A model generated the notes under the pieces. The model did not search any database. It was not told the DNA's origin and was given only the letters and a program-made list of their open reading frames with translations. A DNA stretch of 17,615 bases from Cryomorphaceae bacterium (GTDB lineage: Bacteria; Bacteroidota; Bacteroidia; Flavobacteriales; Schleiferiaceae): contig DNWN01000017.1 in the NCBI GenBank assembly GCA_003507115.1, positions 4,592 through 22,206 of the forward strand, in the 5' to 3' direction. Of the stretch, positions 1 through 9,100 are shown piece after piece. Both the position numbers and the translations under genes were made by a program. Position 1 is the first letter of the stretch; every line of letters starts with the position of its first letter.

Positions 1-1064
1 TGGCCGAAGTCGATGCGGAAAGCCAGTCCCTTGGCACCGCTTTAGGGGTTCTCACGTACCGATGGACCGCGACGGATCCCGATGGGAATGAAACCATTTC
101 GGGGGCGGAAATTCGTTTTAACGGGGGGACGTGGATTCCGATTGACGCAAAACAATCCATGTTGACGTTTGTCTTAGAACCCGACCTAGGTGGCGGAATG
201 GGGGCCACCGCATCACTCTATTATGGCAACGCCCTGCAAGCCGTTTTGACCGGCATCGATGGCCTCGTCGAGAATGGGAGCAATATTCTGCAGGTGCGCA
301 TCCAAGATATTGCTGGGGCCGAAAGTGAGGTTGATTCTGCCTTGGCGGTTACCCTGCAGCGGCCCAGCAGCGATATTTTGTTGGTCAGCGGTCAAACGGC
401 CTCCGTCACGGCAAGCTTTCAGGGTTGGCTCAATGCCCTCTCGCTCACGTACGACGTTCTAGACCTCAATGCCAACAGTGGGGAGGCGCGCCCCTACTTC
501 TGGAACCCTACTTTTCGGCACATCTTGTCGCAATATGATCGGGTCGTCGCGATCACCAATCCGGACAATGCGCTCGACCCCGTGACGGGAGCCACCCAGC
601 CACTCCTTGCCCATATGGCGCAAGGATTGCAATCCTTTACGAGCCAAGGGGGCAAATTGCTGACTACGACGTCCTTTGGGCCAAACACAGACTTTACCCC
701 CTACATCGGCTCCTTCCCCATGGATGGCATTGTGACGTCCTCCGGACAAGTTCGCCTGGTGCCTGATTCCGCCCTGGTTCCCCAGGTCACCGGCCCCTAT
801 CCCGACCTCCACCCTTCAAGTATTTTGATCGGCATTAGCCCCTTGGTCCCTTCGGCGGATGCCGATATCTTTTACCGCGCCCAATTGACCAAACTCAGTG
901 GCTGGCAGGGGGATAACTGTGTGGCTGTTCGCCGAAAATACCTGGGCAACCCCGCCCATATCAATGAAGTTTTCTTCTCGGTCGAATTACACCGCGTCGC
1001 CGCCAGCAGTGCCGACATGGAGGACCTCCTCGAACAAATTTTGGTCTATGACTTTGCCTGGTAA
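1..1064 (+). CDS. Exported protein with Ig/FN3-like and GATase1-like domains, 5'-truncated
   Basis: The reading frame is open from base 3 to the stop at 1062-1064, giving 353 visible residues; the true start lies before the window. The first 120 or so visible residues look like an extracellular Ig/FN3-type beta domain (LTYRWTATDPDGNE, and later NILQVRIQDIAG). From about visible residue 124 the pattern changes to an alpha/beta fold: DILLVSG, then YDVLDLN, YFWNPTF, LSQYDRVV and GGKLLTT. This resembles the flavodoxin-like, GATase1-like domain found in Bacteroidota surface lipoproteins that follow an Ig domain. I see no convincing Cys-His-Glu triad, so a binding role is more likely than catalysis. 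It overlaps the next gene by 17 bp and heads, or is part of, the four-gene operon. A signal peptide or lipobox would be in the missing part. Reality of the gene is secure; the fold assignment is inference. Confidence 0.75.
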   Translation, partial: AEVDAESQSLGTALGVLTYRWTATDPDGNETISGAEIRFNGGTWIPIDAKQSMLTFVLEPDLGGGMGATASLYYGNALQAVLTGIDGLVENGSNILQVRIQDIAGAESEVDSALAVTLQRPSSDILLVSGQTASVTASFQGWLNALSLTYDVLDLNANSGEARPYFWNPTFRHILSQYDRVVAITNPDNALDPVTGATQPLLAHMAQGLQSFTSQGGKLLTTTSFGPNTDFTPYIGSFPMDGIVTSSGQVRLVPDSALVPQVTGPYPDLHPSSILIGISPLVPSADADIFYRAQLTKLSGWQGDNCVAVRRKYLGNPAHINEVFFSVELHRVAASSADMEDLLEQILVYDFAW

Positions 1065-3894
1065 ATCCCTGCTGTGGCTCCTTGCCCTCTGCCTCCTTCC
1101 GCTCGCCGGATGGGGTCAAAAAACAGGTATACTTCGAGGCACCGTGACGGATGCAGAGTCGAAAGAAACCCTGCCCAATGTGGGCGTGACGCTCGTTGGA
1201 ACCTACTTGAATGCGGTCACGGACTTTGACGGGCAATTCCAAATACCCGGGGTGCCCGCCGGCGATTACAGCGTGAAGGTGCAGGTGCTGGGATACGGCA
1301 CCCAGATCCTCCATGGCATCCGTGTGGAAGCGGGAAAAATCAAAACCCTCACGGTCAAGTTGAGCTCCTCCGTCGATGTCCTGCAAACCGTGACCGTTCT
1401 TGGCCAGCGCGCCCAGGTAGACCTCGAATCTGCGAAGAGCGAACGCTCCATTACCGGGGACGACATTGCCCAGATGAATGTCCGCTCCGTTGAAGAGGTG
1501 GTCTCCCTGCAGGCCGGTGTCGCCAAAACCAACGACGGCATCCAAATCCGGGGAGCCCGTGTGTACGAAACGGAATACCTCGTCGATGGCATTTCAGCCC
1601 AAGATCCTTTGGCGGGTACAGGCTTTGGCGTCCGCGTTCAATCGTCGGCGATTCAGAGCGTCAAAGTCACGACCGGTGGGGCTTCGGCGGAATACGGTGG
1701 GGGCTCTTCGGGCGTCATCTCCACGCGCATTCGCGAGGGGGGCGATCGGCTCGAAATTTCAGGGCGCTACCTCCGAGATTACTTGGGTTCGGTCCAGCCG
1801 GCCACCAGCTTCAATACCGACCAGGCGGAAGTGAATATTTCCTTTCCGCTTCCGGGCACCAAAAACAAGGTGACGGTGTTCAATTCGGGAACAATGGACA
1901 TCACCGATGACTATTTCCCCACGGTTGCCACCCAGCTCTACTCTTCCCTCTTTCCCGCGGATCCTGCCCAATGGTCGCCCCGCCAAAGCAATAGCTGGAC
2001 CCATACGGCCAAGATGGGCTGGCAGGTCCGCAGCGGTACGAAGTTGACCCTGACCAACCAGCATTCGCTCAACATCAACCAAAATTCTCGCACCCTCCAG
2101 ATTGTGGGATTTGACGCCATTTTAGCCCCTGGCTACCAATATGCTCGAAGTCGGAATTTGGACAATGCGACCACCTACACGCACCATAGCAACCTGACGG
2201 CCCTCAACTTGACGCACGTTTTCAACCCCCATTGGGGCTTGACGCTCAGCGCCGGGCGCATGTTTACCAATTTGCGGGCGGATGCCAATGGTCGCCCTTT
2301 CCGCGAGGCAACAGTCGATCAGATTCTCGACGAAGACAACATCGCGTCCTACCCTCTTGAGGTGTTTAATCCGTATGACCCCAGCGGGATTTTCTACATC
2401 CGCCCAGGCGATGGATTGGTTAACAACGGGGGGATTACCTCGACGTGGCACGACCACTACGCTCAAGAATATACGCTCCGTGGCAAGGTGAATTACTATC
2501 CCGAAAATCAAGTGCACCAGGTGGCCGCGGGCTGGGAGCACCAGTGGAATGAGTACCAATGGGTGGATGTTACCTCTCCGTGGGTGGGCGCGCCGATCCA
2601 AATCAATGACAGCGTCAGCACCCCGAGCATTAGCATCGGATCGAGCAATGATATTTGGAAGGTCCAACCTCAAAAGGGCGGCGCCTTTGTCGAAGACCAA
2701 ATTTCCTACAAGGGCATCCAGGCCAGCTTGGGAATGCGATTCAACTATTGGGCCCCTGGCGCCTTTGCCGACCTAGCCGTAGCGGATTCCACCGCCCCCG
2801 TCATCCCCGCTATCCGAAGTGACTACATGGACAAGACAATCGCCTTGGGCGGGCTTCGCTGGAAGGCGCGCCTACTGCCCCGGATCAATGTGTCCTTCCC
2901 TGTCACACCTAACAATGTGCTGTATTTCAACTACGGACATAGCATGCGTCTCCCCCACCCGCGCTTTATCTATGCTGGCTTGGATCCCGTCTACCAAGAC
3001 CGCAGCTTCTTGAGCTTCCTGGGCAATCCCGACTTGGATCCCGAAGTCAACGTGTCCTATGAGGTGGGCTACAAGGCGGCATTGACCCGTGATTTGGCCA
3101 TCACTGTGGGGGCTTACAACAACAACCGCTTTGATTATATCGTCTCACGACGGGTGATTGTGAAGGACCAAACCGGTCGCCCGGTCACCAAGACGATGTA
3201 TATCAACCAGGATTACGCCAAGATTCAGGGCCTTGAGTTAGGTATCGACTACCGCTTTGCCCGTTACTTCCGCTTGTTTGGGAACGGGAGCTTTCAAATC
3301 GCACGTGGCAAATCCAATTCGGCCCGAGAGTCTGCCCTGCAAATTGAGCAAAACGGCGAGGTGTCTCTCACCAAGGAGAACTACCTCGCCTGGGACCGAC
3401 CCTGGAGCACCAACTGGGGGATTTTCTTTAGCCCCGATTCTACCCTGCGCATCGGACGTTTTTCGCTGGCTGGTTTGAGCGGCTACCTCCAGTACAATGC
3501 GTCGTCGGGATACCGCTATACCCCCTACGAATACACAGGGACGAATGACTTGGGAAGGCCGCAATACACCCCCTTGATCGATCAGTATTTACAGGCTTTG
3601 GCCCAACCTTGGCACAATTGGGATAGTAAATGGTCTTACACGATCATTCAAGGGAAGCGGCAGCGCGGCATAACCCTATCCGCAGAAATCAAAAACATCT
3701 TCAATCGTCGGAATTCACAGATTATCAATCCGATTACCGGTCGTGCCTATGAATATGGGGATGATGTCCCCAACGAATGGCGAGACCCAAGACCTGAATA
3801 TAATGGTCCCCAAGAACGGGGACTCGATCCGCGCGACCCTGCGCGCTATCAAGCTCCGCGTCAAATCCTTTACGGCATCACCTTTAAGCTATGA
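1048..3894 (+). CDS. TonB-dependent outer-membrane receptor with carboxypeptidase-regulatory-like domain
   Basis: This is an outer-membrane active-transport receptor driven by TonB; its substrate is not evident. I place the start at ATG 1048 (948 residues) because it is followed at once by a signal peptide, residues about 6-23 (SLLWLLALCLLPLAGWGQ). The longer open frame back to 898 only adds sequence that overlaps the upstream gene. Residues 26-105 form a CarboxypepD_reg-like domain (GTVTDAESKETLPNVGVTL, FDGQFQIPGVPAGDYSV). A plug domain spans roughly 110-230 (SVEEVVSLQAGV, IQIRGAR, YLVDGI, GASAEYGGGSSGVIST), followed by a full-length beta-barrel that ends in an aromatic-rich strand, ILYGITFKL. 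Length is normal for the family. There is no SusD-type lipoprotein next to it, so it is not a classical SusC. The stop overlaps the next start (ATGA). Confidence 0.93.
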   Translation: MTLPGKSLLWLLALCLLPLAGWGQKTGILRGTVTDAESKETLPNVGVTLVGTYLNAVTDFDGQFQIPGVPAGDYSVKVQVLGYGTQILHGIRVEAGKIKTLTVKLSSSVDVLQTVTVLGQRAQVDLESAKSERSITGDDIAQMNVRSVEEVVSLQAGVAKTNDGIQIRGARVYETEYLVDGISAQDPLAGTGFGVRVQSSAIQSVKVTTGGASAEYGGGSSGVISTRIREGGDRLEISGRYLRDYLGSVQPATSFNTDQAEVNISFPLPGTKNKVTVFNSGTMDITDDYFPTVATQLYSSLFPADPAQWSPRQSNSWTHTAKMGWQVRSGTKLTLTNQHSLNINQNSRTLQIVGFDAILAPGYQYARSRNLDNATTYTHHSNLTALNLTHVFNPHWGLTLSAGRMFTNLRADANGRPFREATVDQILDEDNIASYPLEVFNPYDPSGIFYIRPGDGLVNNGGITSTWHDHYAQEYTLRGKVNYYPENQVHQVAAGWEHQWNEYQWVDVTSPWVGAPIQINDSVSTPSISIGSSNDIWKVQPQKGGAFVEDQISYKGIQASLGMRFNYWAPGAFADLAVADSTAPVIPAIRSDYMDKTIALGGLRWKARLLPRINVSFPVTPNNVLYFNYGHSMRLPHPRFIYAGLDPVYQDRSFLSFLGNPDLDPEVNVSYEVGYKAALTRDLAITVGAYNNNRFDYIVSRRVIVKDQTGRPVTKTMYINQDYAKIQGLELGIDYRFARYFRLFGNGSFQIARGKSNSARESALQIEQNGEVSLTKENYLAWDRPWSTNWGIFFSPDSTLRIGRFSLAGLSGYLQYNASSGYRYTPYEYTGTNDLGRPQYTPLIDQYLQALAQPWHNWDSKWSYTIIQGKRQRGITLSAEIKNIFNRRNSQIINPITGRAYEYGDDVPNEWRDPRPEYNGPQERGLDPRDPARYQAPRQILYGITFKL

Positions 3895-4916
3895 AGACGC
3901 GGCTCCTTCTCCTGTTGATTGGCTTGGCCGCGGGATCGCTCCACGCGCAACTCTTGCCCTCCTATGGGGGTGAACGAGCAGGGCAGTCTGCCTTCCCGTT
4001 TTTGAAGAACGATATGAACGTGCGTTCCGCCGGACTCGCTGGCGCCTCCGTCGCCTTGCCCGGAGATGCTTATTCCTTGGCCAGTAATCCCGCGGGCATC
4101 GCCTCGTTGAAAGAGGGTTCCTTGGCCTTGAGCCAACTGGGACTCGCTGGTGGTACCCAAAACATGGGCCTGCATCTGACCTTGCCCCGGCGCGGACGCG
4201 ATGCCGCGTGGGGCATTGCCATCAACCATTTGCAAACGCCGGGATTTTCGGAGCGGACAGAATTTCAGCCCGGTGGAACGGGCTACCAACTCTATTCATC
4301 CCAAAGTAGCGTGGGGCTCAGCTACGCCCAACGCCTCAGTGAGCAATTCCAACTTGGGGTGACCTTGAAGGGCATTGGGGAAGTGTACACTACAGGGTCG
4401 CAGACAGGGGCCTATAGTGCGATGACCGCCGCAGCCGATGTTGGATTCCTCTACACCACAGATGTCAAGGATTTACGTTTTGCGGTCGTGTTGCGCAATT
4501 TTGGCGGCTCTTCCGCGCTGCATGGTTCCTATTTACCTGTAGATTTTAACCGGAACCCGACACAAGGACTCGAATCCAACACGTTACCCACAGAATTTGC
4601 TATGGGCTTGAGCGCGGTACCCTGGCGTCAGGGCGATCGCCAACTATTGATTGCCGCGCAGCTGGTCCACCCCAACGACAACGCCGAAAACTACCGCGTG
4701 GGATTGGAATATCAGTTCCATCCCCGTCTCAGTGCGCGGCTAGGGACCCGTCTCAATCAGCGCGGGCAATCCTGGCCCATGGGCGGGCTGTCGTACGATG
4801 GGGGCCACCTCGGTCCATTTGGCCTCCAAGTTGATGTCGCAGTCCAGCGCACGGACGCCTTGGGATGGCGCAATACCCTCGGTCTTGTCTTCACTCCTAA
4901 AACTCGTCAACCATGA
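3891..4916 (+). CDS. PorV/PorQ-family outer-membrane beta-barrel protein
   Basis: This 341-residue protein has a signal peptide (residues 1-20, ending SLHAQ). It carries the PorV/PorQ-type N-terminal signature at residues 41-71: MNVRSAGLAGASVAL, then the NPAGIA turn. The rest alternates polar and hydrophobic residues as in an outer-membrane barrel and ends in a strand, NTLGLVFTP. In the family, PorV is the shuttle protein of type IX secretion, while many paralogues, some next to TonB receptors, have no assigned job. I infer this is a paralogue dedicated to its operon rather than the core T9SS PorV, since no other T9SS component is nearby. The start overlaps the receptor stop as ATGA, and its own stop overlaps the next start the same way, which suggests translational coupling. 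Confidence 0.8.
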   Translation: MKTRLLLLLIGLAAGSLHAQLLPSYGGERAGQSAFPFLKNDMNVRSAGLAGASVALPGDAYSLASNPAGIASLKEGSLALSQLGLAGGTQNMGLHLTLPRRGRDAAWGIAINHLQTPGFSERTEFQPGGTGYQLYSSQSSVGLSYAQRLSEQFQLGVTLKGIGEVYTTGSQTGAYSAMTAAADVGFLYTTDVKDLRFAVVLRNFGGSSALHGSYLPVDFNRNPTQGLESNTLPTEFAMGLSAVPWRQGDRQLLIAAQLVHPNDNAENYRVGLEYQFHPRLSARLGTRLNQRGQSWPMGGLSYDGGHLGPFGLQVDVAVQRTDALGWRNTLGLVFTPKTRQP

Positions 4917-6109
4917 AAAAGTGTTGGGCTTGGATCCTCGCCACGGGGGCACTCGTGAGCTGTGAGGGCTACTTTGGATCCAAAACAGATCTGAGTTTCA
5001 TCGATGTGCCGACCTATTCGGTGCGAGATATCGCCTATGTGCCCATTCAGCCTGCCTTTGGCGGGTTTATCCATCCCACCGACCTCTGCATTGGATTCGA
5101 TGAACTCCTCTATGTGGTTGACGAAGCGACGGAAGAGATTATCTGCCTCAATGAATCCGGCGCCGAGCAGGGACGTATCACGATACCGGGGGTCCAAACG
5201 GTGCGTCAAGACCGCCAATTGGACCTCTTGGCCATTGGTACCCACGATACTACCATCAATGGCGTCGCCTATTCCTTGGCCTGCCTCTACCGAATTCACC
5301 AAATCGGCCCTGGCGGGCAATATGGCCTGCCCTATGCCCACATCGTGCACAAGACCATCCACCCCTTCTATTTCAAGAATACCTTCTCCACGTCGGATGC
5401 GCAGGTGCGCTTTGGCCAAGTGGCCATCCTAGCCAGCAATTCGGCGGAAAAAAACAACCGCTATTATGTGAGTCGGACCGGTCCGAGCTCCAATAACGCA
5501 AACCAAGGCCCGGATGACGCCATCGTCCTGTTTGACCGCGATGACACCTATATTTCACCCTTGAGTGTCACGACCTCCTCAGGTCTATTCACCAACTATT
5601 TCCAAGATCCCAAAGGCCTCGTCTCCTTTGCGCAACCCCCGCAATACACCGCGGCCACCGGAGACGACTTTTGGTTCACCTCCCAAGACCCGAATCAGGC
5701 ACTCCAAGTTCAACATATTAGCTTCATCGAAACGGAGTTTGGCGCGGACTACCGCCCGGTAATTTATGCCGGGGATAATAGTTTGGCCGATCGGTGGATC
5801 AACCAAGCGAACCGCTTTACGGATCCCTGTGCCATGACCATGGCGGGCGACAATACGCGCTACTTGTTTGTTGTCGACCGGGAGAGAGATTCCGTCTACC
5901 AATTCACGGCCAGTGGACTGGAAGGCATTCCTCCCCCCCCTGCCTCTGGCGAGACGCGGTATACGCGGGTTTCCTTTGGCGGCGCGGGCAACGGCCCCAT
6001 GCAGTTCATTGAGCCCTCTGCCGTGGCGCACTGGAAAAAAATCCTGTACGTGGTGGACGCCGGAAACGGTCGCATTTCCCGGTTTAAGTGTACCCTCGAT
6101 TTTGAATAA
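4913..6109 (+). CDS. Lipoprotein with NHL-like beta-propeller
   Basis: This 398-residue protein starts with a lipoprotein signal: positively charged MKK, a short hydrophobic stretch and lipobox LVSC with the lipidated Cys at residue 17. The body has repeated blades of the type seen in NHL/six-bladed propellers, such as HPTDLCIGFDELLYVVDEAT (about residues 54-74), FTDPCAMTMAGDNTRYLFVVD with VYQFTASG, and a last blade FIEPSAVAHWKKILYVVDAG followed by NGRISRF. Such propellers usually bind proteins or ligands rather than catalyse. Its ATG overlaps the stop of the PorV-like gene by 4 bp. An outer-membrane location is likely, perhaps at the surface as a partner of the receptor or of the PorV-like barrel. 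The exact partner and ligand are unknown. No terminator is obvious after the stop; the next gene has its own promoter-like site. Confidence 0.78.
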   Translation: MKKCWAWILATGALVSCEGYFGSKTDLSFIDVPTYSVRDIAYVPIQPAFGGFIHPTDLCIGFDELLYVVDEATEEIICLNESGAEQGRITIPGVQTVRQDRQLDLLAIGTHDTTINGVAYSLACLYRIHQIGPGGQYGLPYAHIVHKTIHPFYFKNTFSTSDAQVRFGQVAILASNSAEKNNRYYVSRTGPSSNNANQGPDDAIVLFDRDDTYISPLSVTTSSGLFTNYFQDPKGLVSFAQPPQYTAATGDDFWFTSQDPNQALQVQHISFIETEFGADYRPVIYAGDNSLADRWINQANRFTDPCAMTMAGDNTRYLFVVDRERDSVYQFTASGLEGIPPPPASGETRYTRVSFGGAGNGPMQFIEPSAVAHWKKILYVVDAGNGRISRFKCTLDFE

Positions 6110-6152
6110 TAAATGCTAACACCGGGATAACGCCCGACCAATTTCTACGCTG

Positions 6153-6160
6153 TAAATTTG
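6153..6160 (+). promoter_or_regulatory. Bacteroidota -7 promoter element (TAAATTTG)
   Basis: TAAATTTG matches the Bacteroidota -7 consensus TAnnTTTG exactly and ends 5 bp before the ATG at 6166. I see no clear -33 TTG at 17-20 bp upstream. If it is used, the transcript would start almost at the start codon, so either the leader is extremely short or the second Met (6169) is the real start. Confidence 0.5.
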
Positions 6161-6165
6161 ACCTT

Positions 6166-9100
6166 ATGATGAAGAAAATCACCTCTTTGGCCCTCTGGAT
6201 GACGGCCGTCTGCGCTTTCGCAGCGAACCACGCAGTATCCGTGGTCAACAACAGTTATTCCCCAGCCACGCTGGCTATCACGGTGGGAGACACCGTAACC
6301 TGGACACAGGTCAATGGCGTGCACAACGTCAATGGTTCAATCAGCACCTTTAGTAGCAACCCTGCCAGCTTTGGCAACGGGGCGGCCGCTGGAGGCACGT
6401 GGACCTACCAGTATGTCTTTACAACGGCTGGAACGTACCAATACCAATGCGACCCTCATGCGTCGTTTATGACGGGGACTATCACCGTGACGGCCGCGCC
6501 GACCACGACAAGCCCCTGTTCGGACTTCTTTATTTCGGAATATGTGGAAGGGTCTAGCAACAACAAGGCGCTGGAAATCTATAATCCGACGGGTGCTTCA
6601 AAGAGCATCGCAGGATATACCCTCGCTTTGTTCTCCAATGGAGCCACGACCACGACCAACACCTTTGTTTTCCCTGCGGGCACCACCATTCCTGCGCATG
6701 GAACCTATGTCATTGCGCACGGTTCCGGTGTAGCAGCCCTCCTCGCCGTAGCAGACACGAGCTATGGCTACCCCAATGTAGTCAGCTACAATGGGGACGA
6801 TGCGGTGGTTCTTTTGACTCCCACCAACGATACGTTGGATATCATCGGAATCGTGGGTGTGGATCCCGGAAGCAACTGGACTGTCGGCTCGGGCGCTACC
6901 AATGAACATACCTTGGTCCGCAAGGTGACCGTGGAAAAAGGCCAGCTTGACTGGGCGATTGGGGCGACCGAATGGGATGTTTATCCCCAAAATACTTTCA
7001 CGCAGCTCGGCGCCCACACCTCCAACTGTGCAAACACGCCCCCTGCTTACGACATGATTGGAGATTACACGTCCGTGGATGCCAACGGTGTGGCCGACAG
7101 CTTGACGGCCTATGCCCACTTCATCGGCACGGTATTCACGATTGACTACGACGGCAATGCCGGCTACAGCTTCTACATCCACGACGGCACAGGCGGTATC
7201 AACGTCTACAAATACAGCGATTTGGGCAGTTACACTGCTCCTACACGAGGAGACTCCATTGAGGTCTACGGCACCATCATTCAGTACAATGGATTGACGG
7301 AAATTGCGCCCGATACGATTAACGTTTTGGCCACGGGTGCTCCCATTCAATCTGCTTCGGTGACCACCACCTTGGGGGAAGCACAGGAATCAGAGTTGAT
7401 TCGCCTGAATAATGTTAGCCTGGCAACGCCCAGCCAATGGACCAATAGCGGTTCAGGCTTCAATGTGGACGTCACAGATGGCACGACAACCTATGTAGTT
7501 CGCATTGATGCGGATTGCAACCTATACGGCACAGCCGCTCCCACGGGCAGCTTTGATGTGGTGGGCGTAGGCAGCCAATTTGATAACAGTAGTCCCTACA
7601 CAAGCGGCTATCAACTCTTCCCGCGCGATACCAACGACATCATTGTCGGTGGTACGGTGGTGAGTAATATCGATCCCATCGCCCCCTACAAATCTGTGAA
7701 TGCCTCCGGCGTGGCAGATAGTTTGGGTGTCTCGGCTCGGTTCCGTGGCACGGTGTTTACCATCGACTTCGACGGCAATGCCGGCTACAGCCTCTACATC
7801 CATGACGGTACGGGGGGCATGAACGTGTACAAATCCACGGACATCGGATCCTACACAGCTCCTATGATGGGTGATTACATTGAAGTATACGGAACCATCG
7901 CTCAATTCAATGGGTTGACCGAGCTCATTCCCGATAGCTTGACTCTAGTGAGCACAGGTTCCGCAATTCAGACACCTGCTCTTCCAACTAACTTGGGCGA
8001 AGCACAAGAATCCGAGCTGGTTCGCTTCAACAATATGTCTTTGGTGACGCCTTCGCAATGGACCAACACCGGTTCCGGTTTCAACGTAGACATCACCGAC
8101 GGCTCCAACACCTACGCCATGCGGATTGACGCGGATTGTAACCTCTACGGCACAGCCGCTCCCACCGGGTTATTCGATGTCATCGGCGTGGGAAGCCAGT
8201 ACGACAACTCCAGCCCCTATACCAGCGGCTACCAACTCTTCCCCCGCGACACCGCGGATATCATTCCCGTGGTGGCCACCAACCCCAGCATTCGCTTCGC
8301 GATGGCGGCTCAATCGGCCTTGGAGGGCAACGTGACCGAAACCATTCACTTGGTCATCAACCCGACCTACGCTTCGGCTTCTACGGTGACCATTCGCCAC
8401 AACGCGGGCGCCGGTTTTGTGGTTGGTACGGACGCGACGTTTAGCCCCAGCATTTCCGCAACGGGCACGAGCATTACGGTTCCTGCCAACGCAGATACGG
8501 TAACCTTGTCCATCACCTTGATCGACGATGCTGTGACGGAAGGAGACGAATCCATCGACCTCTTGATAGATGCCGCCGGGGTAGGCCTCCAAATTGGTGC
8601 CATCGACTCCATGCGCTTCACCATCATCGACAACGACATCATCATCCCCACCTACACGATTCCTCAGATCAAGGGTCAAGACGCGAACGGGGTGAACGAC
8701 TCCAACGGGGTCTACTGTAAGGTGATTGGCACCGTTCTCGGTGTGAATACGCAGAGTGCCAGCACGGGCAATGTCGCCTTCACCATCCACGACGGCAATG
8801 TGGGCTTTGGCGTGTTCTCGCCCGGCAGCTCCAACCACGGCTACTCTGTGAACGAAGGCGATGTGGTACGCATCATCGGTACCATTGGCCAGTTCAACGG
8901 CTTGGCCCAAGTGAATGCCGATTCGATCGCCGTAGTAAGCACGGGCGCTGCCCTGCCCACCCCCACCGCCATTGTGGCCTTGGACGAGAGCACCGAAAGT
9001 GACTTGCTCCGCATGAACAACGTCACCATTGTGAACCCCGCTCAGTGGACGAACGCAGGATCTGGCTTCAACGTCGATATCACGGATGGCACCAACACCA

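Noticed and set aside
898..1047. Longer start for the TonB receptor
   Set aside because: The extra 50 residues overlap the upstream gene, have no signal-peptide character, and would bury the clear signal peptide that begins at 1048.
6121..6140. Small inverted repeat CGGGATAACGCCCG before the T9SS protein gene
   Set aside because: Only a 4-bp stem and no T-run, so not a credible terminator.
6598..7350. Second long antisense frame (250 residues) in the same gene
   Set aside because: Same reason: low-complexity valine/glycine/arginine-rich product opposite a well-supported gene.
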